A stretch of DNA of 64,000 bases from the NCBI RefSeq assembly GCF_900156625.1, contig NZ_FTOB01000002.1, positions 490,275-554,274 on the forward strand, given 5' to 3'. Positions 51,603 to 60,329 of the stretch are shown here, piece by piece; position 1 is the stretch's first letter; the number at the start of each line of letters is the position of its first letter. The notes beneath the pieces are model-generated. The model had not been told where the DNA came from, did not search any database, and was given only the letters and a program-made list of their open reading frames with translations. The DNA comes from Zobellia uliginosa. Lineage in GTDB: Bacteria > Bacteroidota > Bacteroidia > Flavobacteriales > Flavobacteriaceae. A program made the position numbers and the translations under genes.

Positions 51603-52220
51603 TTAGGCCAGTTTTTCGTTGATGATGGTCCGCACAATATCGACGGCGACCGTGTTGTACTTATTGTTGGGAATGATGATATCGGCGTACTCTTTGCTCG
51701 GTTCTATAAATTGCAGGTGCATGGGCTTGATGTTCGATTGGTATTTTTCGAGCGTTTCGTCTAAGTTCCATCCGCGTTCGTTTACATCCCTCTTCAATCG
51801 GCGTATCAGTCGTTCATCGGAATCCGCATGTACGAAGATTTTAATATCCATCATTTTTCTGAGCAGGGAATTGGTCAAGATAAGAATTCCCTCAACGATC
51901 AAGACCTTGGTCGGATGCACCAATACCGTTTTTTCGGTACGGTTGCACTCTAAAAACGAATAAACCGGTTGATGGATGGAATGCCCCGATTTTAATAGTT
52001 TTAAATGTTCTTCAAGTAGGGTGAAGTCAATAGACTGCGGGTGATCGAAATTGGTCTTTCTCCGTTCTTCCAGTGATAGGTCCGATAGGTCGTTATAGTA
52101 GGAGTCTTGCGATATTACGCCTACTTCTCCGTCCGGCAGTTCGTCAATGATCTGATTTACTACCGTAGTTTTACCACAACCAGTGCCTCCGGCTATTCCT
52201 ATTATCAACATGCTCTTCAA
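51603..52220 (-). CDS. udk: Uridine kinase
   Basis: A 205-residue P-loop kinase that phosphorylates uridine and cytidine. The Walker A motif is GGTGCGKTTVVNQI near residue 12; other family segments are SQDSYYNDLSDLSLEERRKTNFDHPQSIDF and YSFLECNRTEKT, and the RRLKRDVNERG lid. It is first of the pair with the FtsB-like gene. A TATTTTTG box lies 18 bases upstream of the ATG on the minus strand, in the 100-base divergent region shared with the MFS gene, but no well spaced TTG is present. Confidence 0.94.
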   Translation of the reverse strand: MKSMLIIGIAGGTGCGKTTVVNQIIDELPDGEVGVISQDSYYNDLSDLSLEERRKTNFDHPQSIDFTLLEEHLKLLKSGHSIHQPVYSFLECNRTEKTVLVHPTKVLIVEGILILTNSLLRKMMDIKIFVHADSDERLIRRLKRDVNERGWNLDETLEKYQSNIKPMHLQFIEPSKEYADIIIPNNKYNTVAVDIVRTIINEKLA

Positions 52221-52308
52221 TTTTTTGTCAAAAATACATATTTGTAACTCAAATTAAGGTTTATATCTAAAATGAACTTTTCGACCTCGGCTTTCATGGG
52301 GATATACC

Positions 52309-52316
52309 TATTTTTG
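52309..52316 (+). promoter_or_regulatory. TAnnTTTG box immediately before the MFS gene
   Basis: TATTTTTG lies only 4 bases ahead of the ATG at 52321. The position 19 bases upstream reads TCG rather than TTG. If used, transcription would start at or next to the ATG and the mRNA would be leaderless or nearly so. Confidence 0.45.
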
Positions 52317-52320
52317 CACT

Positions 52321-53529
52321 ATGCAGAAAGAGAATGTAAGACCCAATTTCGAGTTCATTGCTTTGATGGCCTCATTGATGTCTATTGTAGCCTTGGCAAT
52401 CGATGCCTTATTGCCTGCCTTATCACATATTGGTATAACTATAAACAGTTTGGATCCCCTTAAGAACCAGCTCCTTATCACCATGATCTTTTTAGGTTTG
52501 GGGGTAGGGCAGTTATTTTTCGGACCCTTATCGGATAGTTATGGCAGAAAGCCAGTGGTCTACGTTGGTTTTGGCTTGTTCGTCATAGCTAGCGTAATCT
52601 GTGTATTGGCCCCGTCGCTTGAAGTTATGATCATTGGTCGGGTTTTACAGGGAATCGGCCTTTCGGCTCCCAGAACCATTGCCATATCTATAATTAGGGA
52701 TACCTATAAAGGAGACTATATGGCGAAAATTATGTCGTTTGTCACCGCATTTTTTATCCTTGTTCCGGTGGTGGCGCCGGCTATAGGTAAATGGATTATG
52801 GATGCCTTTGGATGGCAGTCTATATTTTATGTGCAATTATTTTTCGGCTTATTGGTCTGTATCTGGTTTTGGAAGCGCCAGCCTGAAACCCTGAAACTAC
52901 AGTTTAAGGTTCCTTTTTCTATGGGGGTGTTTGCCAGTGGATTGAAGGAGTTTCTAAAATACAGGGAAACCATAGCCTTTACGTTTGCTTCCGGTTTTGT
53001 AACGGGCGCCTTTTTAGTGTATTTGAGCTCTTCACAGCACGTCTTTGAAGATCAATACGGGCTAGTGGAAAATTTCCCATATATATTTGCCGGACTGGCG
53101 GGTTCCGTTGGTCTTTCTACGTTTTTGAACGGAACTTTGGTGGTTCGTTTTGGCATGCGAAAACTGGCCTTTATGGCTATGACGGCATTTTGTATAATTG
53201 CCTTGACCTATGTGGTTTTGTTTTGGGGAAGACCGAACCCCAGTGTACCGATTTTAGTGGCATTTCTGTTCGTGCAGTTTTTATGTCTGGGCTTTCTATG
53301 GGGCAATTTCCGTTCCATTGCCATGGAGCCTATTGGCCATATTGCCGGTATTGGTGCGGCTATCAATGGCTTTATATCGACCATACTGAGCGTGCCTATC
53401 GCCAATTTTATCGGAGGATTTGTACAGGATACGGTTTGGCCTATGTTCGTAGGTCTTGCCATATGCGGACTCCTTTCCTTGGGTAGCATGCTATTGGTGC
53501 GAAGACCAAAGGTGGTGGCTACCGCTTAG
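52321..53529 (+). CDS. Bcr/CflA-type multidrug MFS exporter
   Basis: A 402-residue major facilitator of 12 transmembrane helices. Family features are the helix 1 segment MSIVALAIDALLPALSHIG, motif A GQLFFGPLSDSYGRKPVVY, and APRTIAISIIRDTYKG after helix 4 with the Bcr/CflA pattern. Such proteins export bicyclomycin, sulfonamides or dipeptides by proton antiport; the substrate is not known here. It starts 100 bases from udk and is divergent to it. Confidence 0.9.
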   Translation: MQKENVRPNFEFIALMASLMSIVALAIDALLPALSHIGITINSLDPLKNQLLITMIFLGLGVGQLFFGPLSDSYGRKPVVYVGFGLFVIASVICVLAPSLEVMIIGRVLQGIGLSAPRTIAISIIRDTYKGDYMAKIMSFVTAFFILVPVVAPAIGKWIMDAFGWQSIFYVQLFFGLLVCIWFWKRQPETLKLQFKVPFSMGVFASGLKEFLKYRETIAFTFASGFVTGAFLVYLSSSQHVFEDQYGLVENFPYIFAGLAGSVGLSTFLNGTLVVRFGMRKLAFMAMTAFCIIALTYVVLFWGRPNPSVPILVAFLFVQFLCLGFLWGNFRSIAMEPIGHIAGIGAAINGFISTILSVPIANFIGGFVQDTVWPMFVGLAICGLLSLGSMLLVRRPKVVATA

Positions 53530-53567
53530 GATATTGTACTTTTTGATTTTCGAAAAAACAATATAGG

Positions 53568-53616
53568 GCAGGGGAAATAAGACGGGCTGAACCGTATATA
53601 TTTCCCCTGCACTTTT
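53568..53616. terminator. Bidirectional terminator between the MFS exporter and acs
   Basis: A 12-base perfect stem, GCAGGGGAAATA (53568-53579) and TATTTCCCCTGC (53599-53610), with a 19-base loop and a T-run after it on the plus strand (ACTTTTTT) and a poly-A/T stretch on the other side. Confidence 0.9.
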
Positions 53617-55524
53617 TTATAGGGAGTTCTCTATGATTTCCTCAACAACTTCGGGGTTCAGTAGTGTACTGGTGTCGCCAAGGTTGGAGATGTCCTTTGA
53701 AGCGATTTTACGTAAAATTCGACGCATAATTTTTCCACTTCGGGTTTTTGGCAATCCTGTAACGAACTGGATCTTGTCTAATTTGGCAATAGGCCCGATG
53801 TGTTCGGTAATCTGTTGGTTGATTTCCTTTCGTAGGTTTTCGCGGTCTCGGGTTTCCCCAAATTCTTTGAGAATTACATAGCCGTACAAGGCATTTCCCT
53901 TTATATCGTGAGGGAAGCCCACAATGGCACTTTCCGCCACGGCAGGGTGTTCGTTAATGGAATCCTCTATAGGGGCCGTGCCCAAGTTATGGCCGGAAAC
54001 AATGATAACATCGTCGACACGTCCGGTAATTCGGTAGTAGCCTACGGCATCGCGCAATGCACCGTCACCTGTAAAATACATATTCTTGTAGGCTGAGAAA
54101 TACGTGTCCCTGTACCGGTTGTGATCTCCCCAAATGGTTCGGGCAATAGAAGGCCATGGGAATTTAATGCATAACCTTCCCGATACCTGGTTTCCTTTGA
54201 TCTCTTTCCCTTCTTCGTCCATCAAGGCCGGTTGTATGCCTATAAATGGCAAGGTGGCGTATGTTGGGGTAGTAGGGGTAACGTAGGGTATGGGGGTGAT
54301 CATGATACCTCCCGTTTCGGTCTGCCACCAAGTATCTACTATCGGGCTCATTTTTTTACCTACATTATTGTTGTACCAGTGCCACGCTTCTTCGTTAATA
54401 GGTTCTCCTACCAAACCTAGTACTTTTAAGGAAGATAGGTCGTACTTATCTATAAAGTCCAAATTTTCCTTCGCTAGGGCCCGTATTGCCGTAGGTGCCG
54501 TATAAAATTGATTGACTTTGTGTTTTTGGACCACTTGCCAAAAGCGCCCAAAATCGGGATATGAGGGCACGCCCTCGAACATAACGGTCGTGGCCCCGTT
54601 GGCCAAGGGGCCGTAAACGATATACGAATGTCCTGTAATCCATCCGATATCGGCAGTACACCAGTATACGTCTTCTTCCCTGTATTGAAATGTGTTTTTA
54701 AATGTATATGCGGTATATACCATGTAACCTGCGGTGGTGTGCACCATACCTTTGGGGCGACCGGTTGAACCTGAAGTGTATAAAATGAATAGTGGGTCTT
54801 CGGCATTCATTATTTCGGCCACACAATCGGCGTATGCCTCATCAAGCAAAGGTTGTAGCCATTTGTCTCGGCCCTCCTTCATTTCTACTTTGCCGTTGAT
54901 GCGATTGGCGACAAGTACGGTATGTACGCCGGGACATTCTTCTAGGGCTTTGTCGACTATGCCTTTCAGGTCTATGGTTTTTGAACCGCGGTACGAACCA
55001 TCGGAAGTCAAAACTACCTTACAATCGGAATCATTGATGCGGGTGGCCAATGCGTTGGATGAAAAACCGGCAAAGACCACGGAATGTATCGCTCCGATTC
55101 GGGCACAGGCCAAAAGGGAAATGGCCAGTTCCGGAATCATGGGGAGGTAGATACAGACCCTATCGCCTTTTTTGACCCCGTGGTCTTTCAGTACGTTTGC
55201 CATACGGCAGACCCTTTCGTGAAGTTGTCTATATGTAATACGCTGGGCTTCTTCATCAGGGTCGTTCGGTTCAAATAGAATGGCCGTCTTTTCGCCCCGT
55301 GTAGGGAGGTGCCGGTCTATGCAATTCTCGGTGATGTTGAGTTTTGCGCCTTCAAACCATTTAATTTCAGGTTTGCTAAAGTCCCAGCTTAGAACCTTAT
55401 CCCACTTTTTTCGCCATACAAAGTGCTCTTCGGCGATTTCTTCCCAAAAGGCTTCGGGGTTTCTTACTGATTTTCTGTATACTTGATAATATTCCTCTAA
55501 GTGTTTAATGTGATAATTACTCAT
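53617..55524 (-). CDS. acs: Acetyl-CoA synthetase
   Basis: A 635-residue AMP-forming acetate:CoA ligase. Motifs: the P-loop YTSGSTGRPKGMVHT, the DTWWQTETGG with acetate-pocket Trp, YFTGDGALRD, and the C-terminal PKTRSGKIMRRILRK with the catalytic lysine that is acetylated for control. It is the last gene of a minus-strand set with the sodium symporter and DUF4212, 96 bases after the symporter, and ends at a terminator. Confidence 0.96.
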   Translation of the reverse strand: MSNYHIKHLEEYYQVYRKSVRNPEAFWEEIAEEHFVWRKKWDKVLSWDFSKPEIKWFEGAKLNITENCIDRHLPTRGEKTAILFEPNDPDEEAQRITYRQLHERVCRMANVLKDHGVKKGDRVCIYLPMIPELAISLLACARIGAIHSVVFAGFSSNALATRINDSDCKVVLTSDGSYRGSKTIDLKGIVDKALEECPGVHTVLVANRINGKVEMKEGRDKWLQPLLDEAYADCVAEIMNAEDPLFILYTSGSTGRPKGMVHTTAGYMVYTAYTFKNTFQYREEDVYWCTADIGWITGHSYIVYGPLANGATTVMFEGVPSYPDFGRFWQVVQKHKVNQFYTAPTAIRALAKENLDFIDKYDLSSLKVLGLVGEPINEEAWHWYNNNVGKKMSPIVDTWWQTETGGIMITPIPYVTPTTPTYATLPFIGIQPALMDEEGKEIKGNQVSGRLCIKFPWPSIARTIWGDHNRYRDTYFSAYKNMYFTGDGALRDAVGYYRITGRVDDVIIVSGHNLGTAPIEDSINEHPAVAESAIVGFPHDIKGNALYGYVILKEFGETRDRENLRKEINQQITEHIGPIAKLDKIQFVTGLPKTRSGKIMRRILRKIASKDISNLGDTSTLLNPEVVEEIIENSL

Positions 55525-55620
55525 TATGCCTAAGCTATTTTTATTTGAACGAATCTATATTAATGGCATCATCAGGACCGAGAATAAAATGGGGACGATG
55601 TTTGCCTAAAATTACAAAAT

Positions 55621-57333
55621 TTAGTGGTTTATGGCGGTGCCTGCCCCACTGGGAATTCGTATATCTTCAACAATTTCCTGAACATTTATGGGAGGTTCGG
55701 GTGTGAACTTCATAATTGCTATCGAAACGATAAAGTTGACCAACATGGCCACACTGCCGAAACCTTCAGGGGATATGCCGAACCACCAGTCTTTTTCAAG
55801 GCTTGCTACGGCTTCTTTTCCTCCGTCGAATATGCCGAACTTGAACTTTAGCATATAGAACAGCATCAATGAAATTCCCACGATCATTCCGGCTATTGCG
55901 CCTTCCTTGTTCATTTTTTTATAGAAAATACCGAGTATGATGGCCGGAAAGAACGAGGCCGCGGCCAGACCGAAGGCCAAGGCGACTACGGCGGCCACAA
56001 ATCCGGGCGGGTTGATACCGAAGTAACCGGCAATGACGACGGCTACGGTGGCGGCACCTCTAGCCGTCCAAAGTTCCCCTTTTTCGGAAATGTTCGGAAC
56101 GAATATTTTTTTGATCAAATCATGCGATACCGAAGCGGAAATTACCAAAAGCAGCCCTGCAGCGGTAGAAAGTGCGGCCGCCAGACCGCCAGCAGCTACG
56201 AGTGCGATGACCCAAGCGGGAAGGTTGGCGATTTCCGGGTTGGCCAAAACCATGATATCGGGGTCGACGATCAATTCGTTTTTTGACCGGTCGGCGACAT
56301 ACTGAATTTTTCCATCCCCATTTTTGTCATCAAAGTTCAACAGGCCCGTGGTTTCCCAGTTTTTGAACCACTCGGGCATTTTTGCATATTCTTGATTGCT
56401 GACCGTGTGAATCATATTGGTGCGGGCAAATACGGCTACGGCCGGTGCCGCGGTATAAAGAATGGCAATAAGCAGAAGGGCGAACCCAGCTGATTTTCGG
56501 GCATCTTTAACCCGTTTTACGGTAAAGAAGCGAACGATTACGTGAGGTAGGCCGGCGGTACCCACCATAAGGGCCAAGGTAATCATGAATATGTCGATGG
56601 TCGACTTTTTCCCATCGGTGTATTCGGCGAAACCAAGCTCGGTTGACAGTCCGTTCAGCTTGTCCAAGAGAAACATGCCCGAACCATCGTTGAGTTTAGA
56701 GCCCATTCCTAATTGTGGAATAGGGTTTCCGGTCATTTGTATGGAGATAAAGATTGCGGGTACCATAAAGGCGAATATCAAAACACAGAATTGGGCCACT
56801 TGTGTATAGGTGATGCCTTTCATTCCTCCTAAAACGGCATAAAAAAGCACAATGACCATGCCGATGATCACCCCGGTATTGATATCGACTTCAAGAAATC
56901 GGGAAAATACCACGCCTACACCTCGCATTTGTCCCGCAACATAAGTGAAGGAGACGATCAAGGCGCAAATTACGGCAACGATTCTGGCGGTTTTTGAGTA
57001 ATAGCGATCCCCTATAAAATCAGGTACGGTGAATTTACCGAATTTACGGAGGTAGGGGGCCAGAAGCAGGGCCAAGAGTACATAGCCGCCCGTCCATCCC
57101 ATAAGATATACCGAACCGTCATAGCCTGCGAACGAAATAATGCCCGCCATGGAAATGAAAGATGCGGCCGACATCCAGTCCGCTGCGGTGGCCATACCAT
57201 TGGCCAAAGGGGAAACCCCGCCACCGGCTACGTAAAAATCTTTGGTAGAACCGGCCCGCGACCAGATCGCGATACCGATGTAAAGGGCAAAAGTAATACC
57301 GACTAATAGATAGGTCCATGTTTGAACACTCAT
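55621..57333 (-). CDS. Sodium:solute symporter (acetate/organic acid type)
   Basis: A 570-residue SSS-family permease with about 13 helices. Typical segments: WSRAGSTKDFYVAGGGVSPLANGMATAADWMSAASFISMAG, GTAGLPHVIVRFFTVKRVKDAR, and the inner repeat AAALSTAAGLLLVISASVSHDLIKKI. The family includes ActP acetate/glycolate permeases, and acs directly downstream plus a DUF4212 subunit upstream point to acetate or another short-chain acid. An acidic insert (LLNFDDKNGDGKIQYV) between helices looks like a calcium-binding EF-type loop, a common feature in this subfamily. Confidence 0.88.
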   Translation of the reverse strand: MSVQTWTYLLVGITFALYIGIAIWSRAGSTKDFYVAGGGVSPLANGMATAADWMSAASFISMAGIISFAGYDGSVYLMGWTGGYVLLALLLAPYLRKFGKFTVPDFIGDRYYSKTARIVAVICALIVSFTYVAGQMRGVGVVFSRFLEVDINTGVIIGMVIVLFYAVLGGMKGITYTQVAQFCVLIFAFMVPAIFISIQMTGNPIPQLGMGSKLNDGSGMFLLDKLNGLSTELGFAEYTDGKKSTIDIFMITLALMVGTAGLPHVIVRFFTVKRVKDARKSAGFALLLIAILYTAAPAVAVFARTNMIHTVSNQEYAKMPEWFKNWETTGLLNFDDKNGDGKIQYVADRSKNELIVDPDIMVLANPEIANLPAWVIALVAAGGLAAALSTAAGLLLVISASVSHDLIKKIFVPNISEKGELWTARGAATVAVVIAGYFGINPPGFVAAVVALAFGLAAASFFPAIILGIFYKKMNKEGAIAGMIVGISLMLFYMLKFKFGIFDGGKEAVASLEKDWWFGISPEGFGSVAMLVNFIVSIAIMKFTPEPPINVQEIVEDIRIPSGAGTAINH

Positions 57334-57354
57334 AAGCTTTGGTTTTGGGTTGGT

Positions 57355-57615
57355 TTATTCGTTGAAGCCGTATTTTTTATCGAGTTTGTTCATGAGGCGA
57401 ACATATACGAATATGAGAATGACAAACACATAGATCGAACCTTGCTGGGCAAACCAAAAGCCGAGTTTGAATCCACCTACTTTTATTTCGTTCAATTCAT
57501 CTTTAAGCAAGATTCCCGCACCATATGATACACCGAACCATATCGATAAAAGAATGGCGAGGTATTTAATGTTCTCTTTCCAGTATGCGGTGGCGTGTTT
57601 TTGCTTTTTTGACAT
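57355..57615 (-). CDS. DUF4212 small symporter subunit
   Basis: An 86-residue protein with two transmembrane helices (about 17-36 and 53-74), with the DUF4212 signature YWKENIKYLAILLSIWFGVSYGAGILL and FWFAQQGSIYVFVILIFVYVRLMNKLDKKYG. It is the usual small partner encoded directly before an SSS permease of this kind; here 21 bases separate them. Confidence 0.92.
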   Translation of the reverse strand: MSKKQKHATAYWKENIKYLAILLSIWFGVSYGAGILLKDELNEIKVGGFKLGFWFAQQGSIYVFVILIFVYVRLMNKLDKKYGFNE

Positions 57616-57672
57616 GTTTGGTGGTTTATGGGTGTTGAAAATAGCGATTTTTAGGGGAATTTTTAAAGGTTT

Positions 57673-58752
57673 TTAACTTGGTAGAAAAACTACTCCGCTA
57701 GAAGAGTCCGTTTTCGCTCCGGTAACCGAGCTTAGGACATTAATTTTTTCTTCGGCCCTTAGTGCGCCCATTAGGGCGAATACCAAGGCTTCCTTGAACT
57801 CAATAAGTTGTTTTGGGGGGACGACCAGTTCTGCCGTATTTCCAAGTTTTTCCCTTAAGGTTTCTATCAAGTAATCGTTTAGGGCCCCGCCTCCGGTTAC
57901 CAAGAGGGTACTGCCTTCCTTTTGGCTATTTTGCTTTACCTGAATGGCTACTTGGTCGCAAATATGGTGGACGCTTGTGCACAAAAGGTCTTCCATACGA
58001 TGGGGAAAGGCCTCTACTATGGGGAGAACCTCTTTTATAAACCATTCATAACCGATGGATTTCGGGAAGGGAAGTCGATAGAATTCGAGGGCATTTAGCC
58101 TTGAAAGCATTTCGGGGATAATCTTGCCGCTTTTTGCCAGTTTTCCGCCTTTGTCGTATTCAAGGCCGCTTTTTCGGGTAATGTGGTTCAAAATCATGTT
58201 CGCCAAGCCAATATCGTAGGCTATTCGCTGGCCTTGGTGTTCGAACGAGACATTGCTGATTCCTCCTAGATTAAGACAAAAATCGTAGGCCCCGAAGAAA
58301 AGACGGTCGCCAATTGGTACGAGTGGGGCGCCTTGTCCGCCGAGGGCCACATCGTTCGTTCGGAAATCACAGATAACTTTTTGTCCGCTGGCGTTGGCCA
58401 AATGCTGACCGCTGCCAATTTGAAAGGTGAGTCCGTTTTCGGGCTGATGATGGGTAGTATGGCCATGACTGGCAATATAGTCGACATCTAGGGCGTTGGT
58501 CTCAATAAATTTTTTGGCCTGTTCGCCGAGCCAAGTGCCATATGAGTTGTGGAACTTGAGTAGGGTGTCGCTGGGGAGTAGGATGGCATCCTTAAGTCTT
58601 AACTGCATTTCATTGGTGTACGATATGCTGTTCACAGCCTTTATCTCAAAGGTGTATCGATTGTCTTTTTCTTGGATCAGACAATAGGCCAAATCAAGCC
58701 CATCTAGCGATGTGCCCGACATGAGTCCAAGTATTTTGTGTGTTTTTGTCAT
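57673..58752 (-). CDS. anmK: Anhydro-N-acetylmuramic acid kinase
   Basis: A 359-residue sugar kinase that opens the 1,6-anhydro ring and phosphorylates anhydroMurNAc to MurNAc-6-phosphate. It starts with KILGLMSGTSLDGLDLAYC, the AnmK ATP loop; FQIGSGQHLA and VPIGDRLFFGAYDFCLNLGGISN hold the substrate site, and VTGGGALNDYLIETL the second ATP contact. Overlaps nagZ by 4 bases (ATGA). The partner etherase MurQ is not in the window. Confidence 0.95.
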   Translation of the reverse strand: MTKTHKILGLMSGTSLDGLDLAYCLIQEKDNRYTFEIKAVNSISYTNEMQLRLKDAILLPSDTLLKFHNSYGTWLGEQAKKFIETNALDVDYIASHGHTTHHQPENGLTFQIGSGQHLANASGQKVICDFRTNDVALGGQGAPLVPIGDRLFFGAYDFCLNLGGISNVSFEHQGQRIAYDIGLANMILNHITRKSGLEYDKGGKLAKSGKIIPEMLSRLNALEFYRLPFPKSIGYEWFIKEVLPIVEAFPHRMEDLLCTSVHHICDQVAIQVKQNSQKEGSTLLVTGGGALNDYLIETLREKLGNTAELVVPPKQLIEFKEALVFALMGALRAEEKINVLSSVTGAKTDSSSGVVFLPS

Positions 58753-60329
58753 GACGATATGCTTACGGGCAAAGAGCCTTGGGCGTCTAATTGGTTTAAA
58801 AAATGCCGGGCCGCCGTGGTCTGGAAAACTTCAAAATTTTGATAGGCGACAACAAGGGCCTTTGTCTTTTTGTAATTAATATGATTGAGTACATACGGAT
58901 TTCCGAAGAGATAGAGGACTACCTTTTGGGTAGCGATAAGATGGTTGATATAGGTGATTTCCTCTTCTGAAAAACCAAAGCCATGGGTCGGTTTAACCTG
59001 AGGGGGAAAGAGGGCCAATAGAACATTGTTTTCGTTTCTAGAGGGGGATTCCTTCCACTTGATGATACTAGGTTTTTTTTCTGAACGGAGGAGCTCTAAA
59101 AAACGATCTTGGGGATCCTTTATGTTGCGGATATAAGTAAAATTGGTTTTTGCGAATTCGGTTATGGTTTGGGAGCTACCTTGCAATAAGGTAAGGCTTT
59201 TTTTGGCTATTTTCTGGTTTAGGCTATCGGGGCATGTTAAGAGCTTCGGGTTAGAAGGGGAAAGGAAGTCAATCTTTTCCTTTAGCTTCCAAAGGCGTTG
59301 AAAACTTGCTTCAATCTGTTTTTTGTCGGCATTTTTTAAAATAGATTCTATGCCTTCTTGAATATGTTCCGCAAAGCAGAGTACATCGTTTCCGGCATCG
59401 AAAGCCAGCCATTCGAGCTCCCCTTTTACGGGATAGTTCTTTGAAACCGCATGCATGTTCAGGGCATCGGAAATAACAAGGCCATCGTATTTCATTGCTG
59501 TGCGAAGAACTCCCTTGATCATATCCTTGGAAAGACTGGAAGGGAGGTTCGAACCATTGGCAAGCGCAGGAACCGAAAGGTGGCCCACCATAACGGAATC
59601 GACCCCTTGTGCGATTAATTGTTGAAAGGGGGACAGTTCGTTGGCAAACAGGGTTTCTTTTGATTTTTCTATAACCGGAAGCCCCAAATGCGAATCGGTA
59701 GCCGTATCGCCATGACCGGGAAAGTGTTTGATGCTGCTTAGTACGCCTTCGCTTTGGGTGCCTTTGATAAAGGCCAGGGCCTTTTGGGTTACCTTGTCTC
59801 GGTCTTGACCAAAAGAACGGTAGCCGATGACGGGGTTGTTGGGGTTGTTGTTGATATCGATGCAAGGCGCTAGGTTCCAGTGTATTCCTGCCGTTCTGCA
59901 ATCTTGGGCAATATGTTTTCCTACTTCGTATATCAAGGCCTCCGAGTCATCGGGAATAGCTCCCAAGGTAATTGCATAGGGGTACTGTGGTGTTTTTTCT
60001 ATACGCATGGCCAAACCCCATTCCGCATCTATGGCGATCAATAAGGGGTATTTTGCGGCCTTTTGGTAGCGGCGGATCAATTCTTGTAGGGTCTCGAAGC
60101 TTTTTTCGTTGGCTATTACTTTTTTCTTCCCCTCAAAGTTGGTGGCCGCACTGGCCCTGCTATGAAAAAAGCAGATGGAACCGATACAGTGTTCCTTGAT
60201 CAGCGTTTCAAGCCGTTGTATTTCGATCTCACTATCGTTAATAAAGGCGGCGGGCATGAACAGTTGGCCTATTTTTTCTCTTAGGGCAAGGGTTTGCTTT
60301 GCTTGGGTATAGGGCAGGGCACTACTCAT
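58749..60329 (-). CDS. GH3 beta-N-acetylhexosaminidase (NagZ type)
   Basis: A 526-residue GH3 enzyme with no signal peptide, so cytoplasmic. The NagZ signature KHFPGHGDTATDSHLGLPVI is at residues 201-220 (with catalytic His-Asp pair typical of NagZ), DAEWGLAMR near residue 101 binds substrate, and the nucleophile Asp288 is in VISDALNMHAV. Residues ~345-526 are an additional domain, beyond the ~340 residues of E. coli NagZ, perhaps a GH3 C-terminal alpha/beta sandwich. It should cleave GlcNAc from GlcNAc-anhydroMurNAc in recycling. It overlaps ampG by 8 bases and anmK by 4. Confidence 0.92.
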   Translation of the reverse strand: MSSALPYTQAKQTLALREKIGQLFMPAAFINDSEIEIQRLETLIKEHCIGSICFFHSRASAATNFEGKKKVIANEKSFETLQELIRRYQKAAKYPLLIAIDAEWGLAMRIEKTPQYPYAITLGAIPDDSEALIYEVGKHIAQDCRTAGIHWNLAPCIDINNNPNNPVIGYRSFGQDRDKVTQKALAFIKGTQSEGVLSSIKHFPGHGDTATDSHLGLPVIEKSKETLFANELSPFQQLIAQGVDSVMVGHLSVPALANGSNLPSSLSKDMIKGVLRTAMKYDGLVISDALNMHAVSKNYPVKGELEWLAFDAGNDVLCFAEHIQEGIESILKNADKKQIEASFQRLWKLKEKIDFLSPSNPKLLTCPDSLNQKIAKKSLTLLQGSSQTITEFAKTNFTYIRNIKDPQDRFLELLRSEKKPSIIKWKESPSRNENNVLLALFPPQVKPTHGFGFSEEEITYINHLIATQKVVLYLFGNPYVLNHINYKKTKALVVAYQNFEVFQTTAARHFLNQLDAQGSLPVSISS

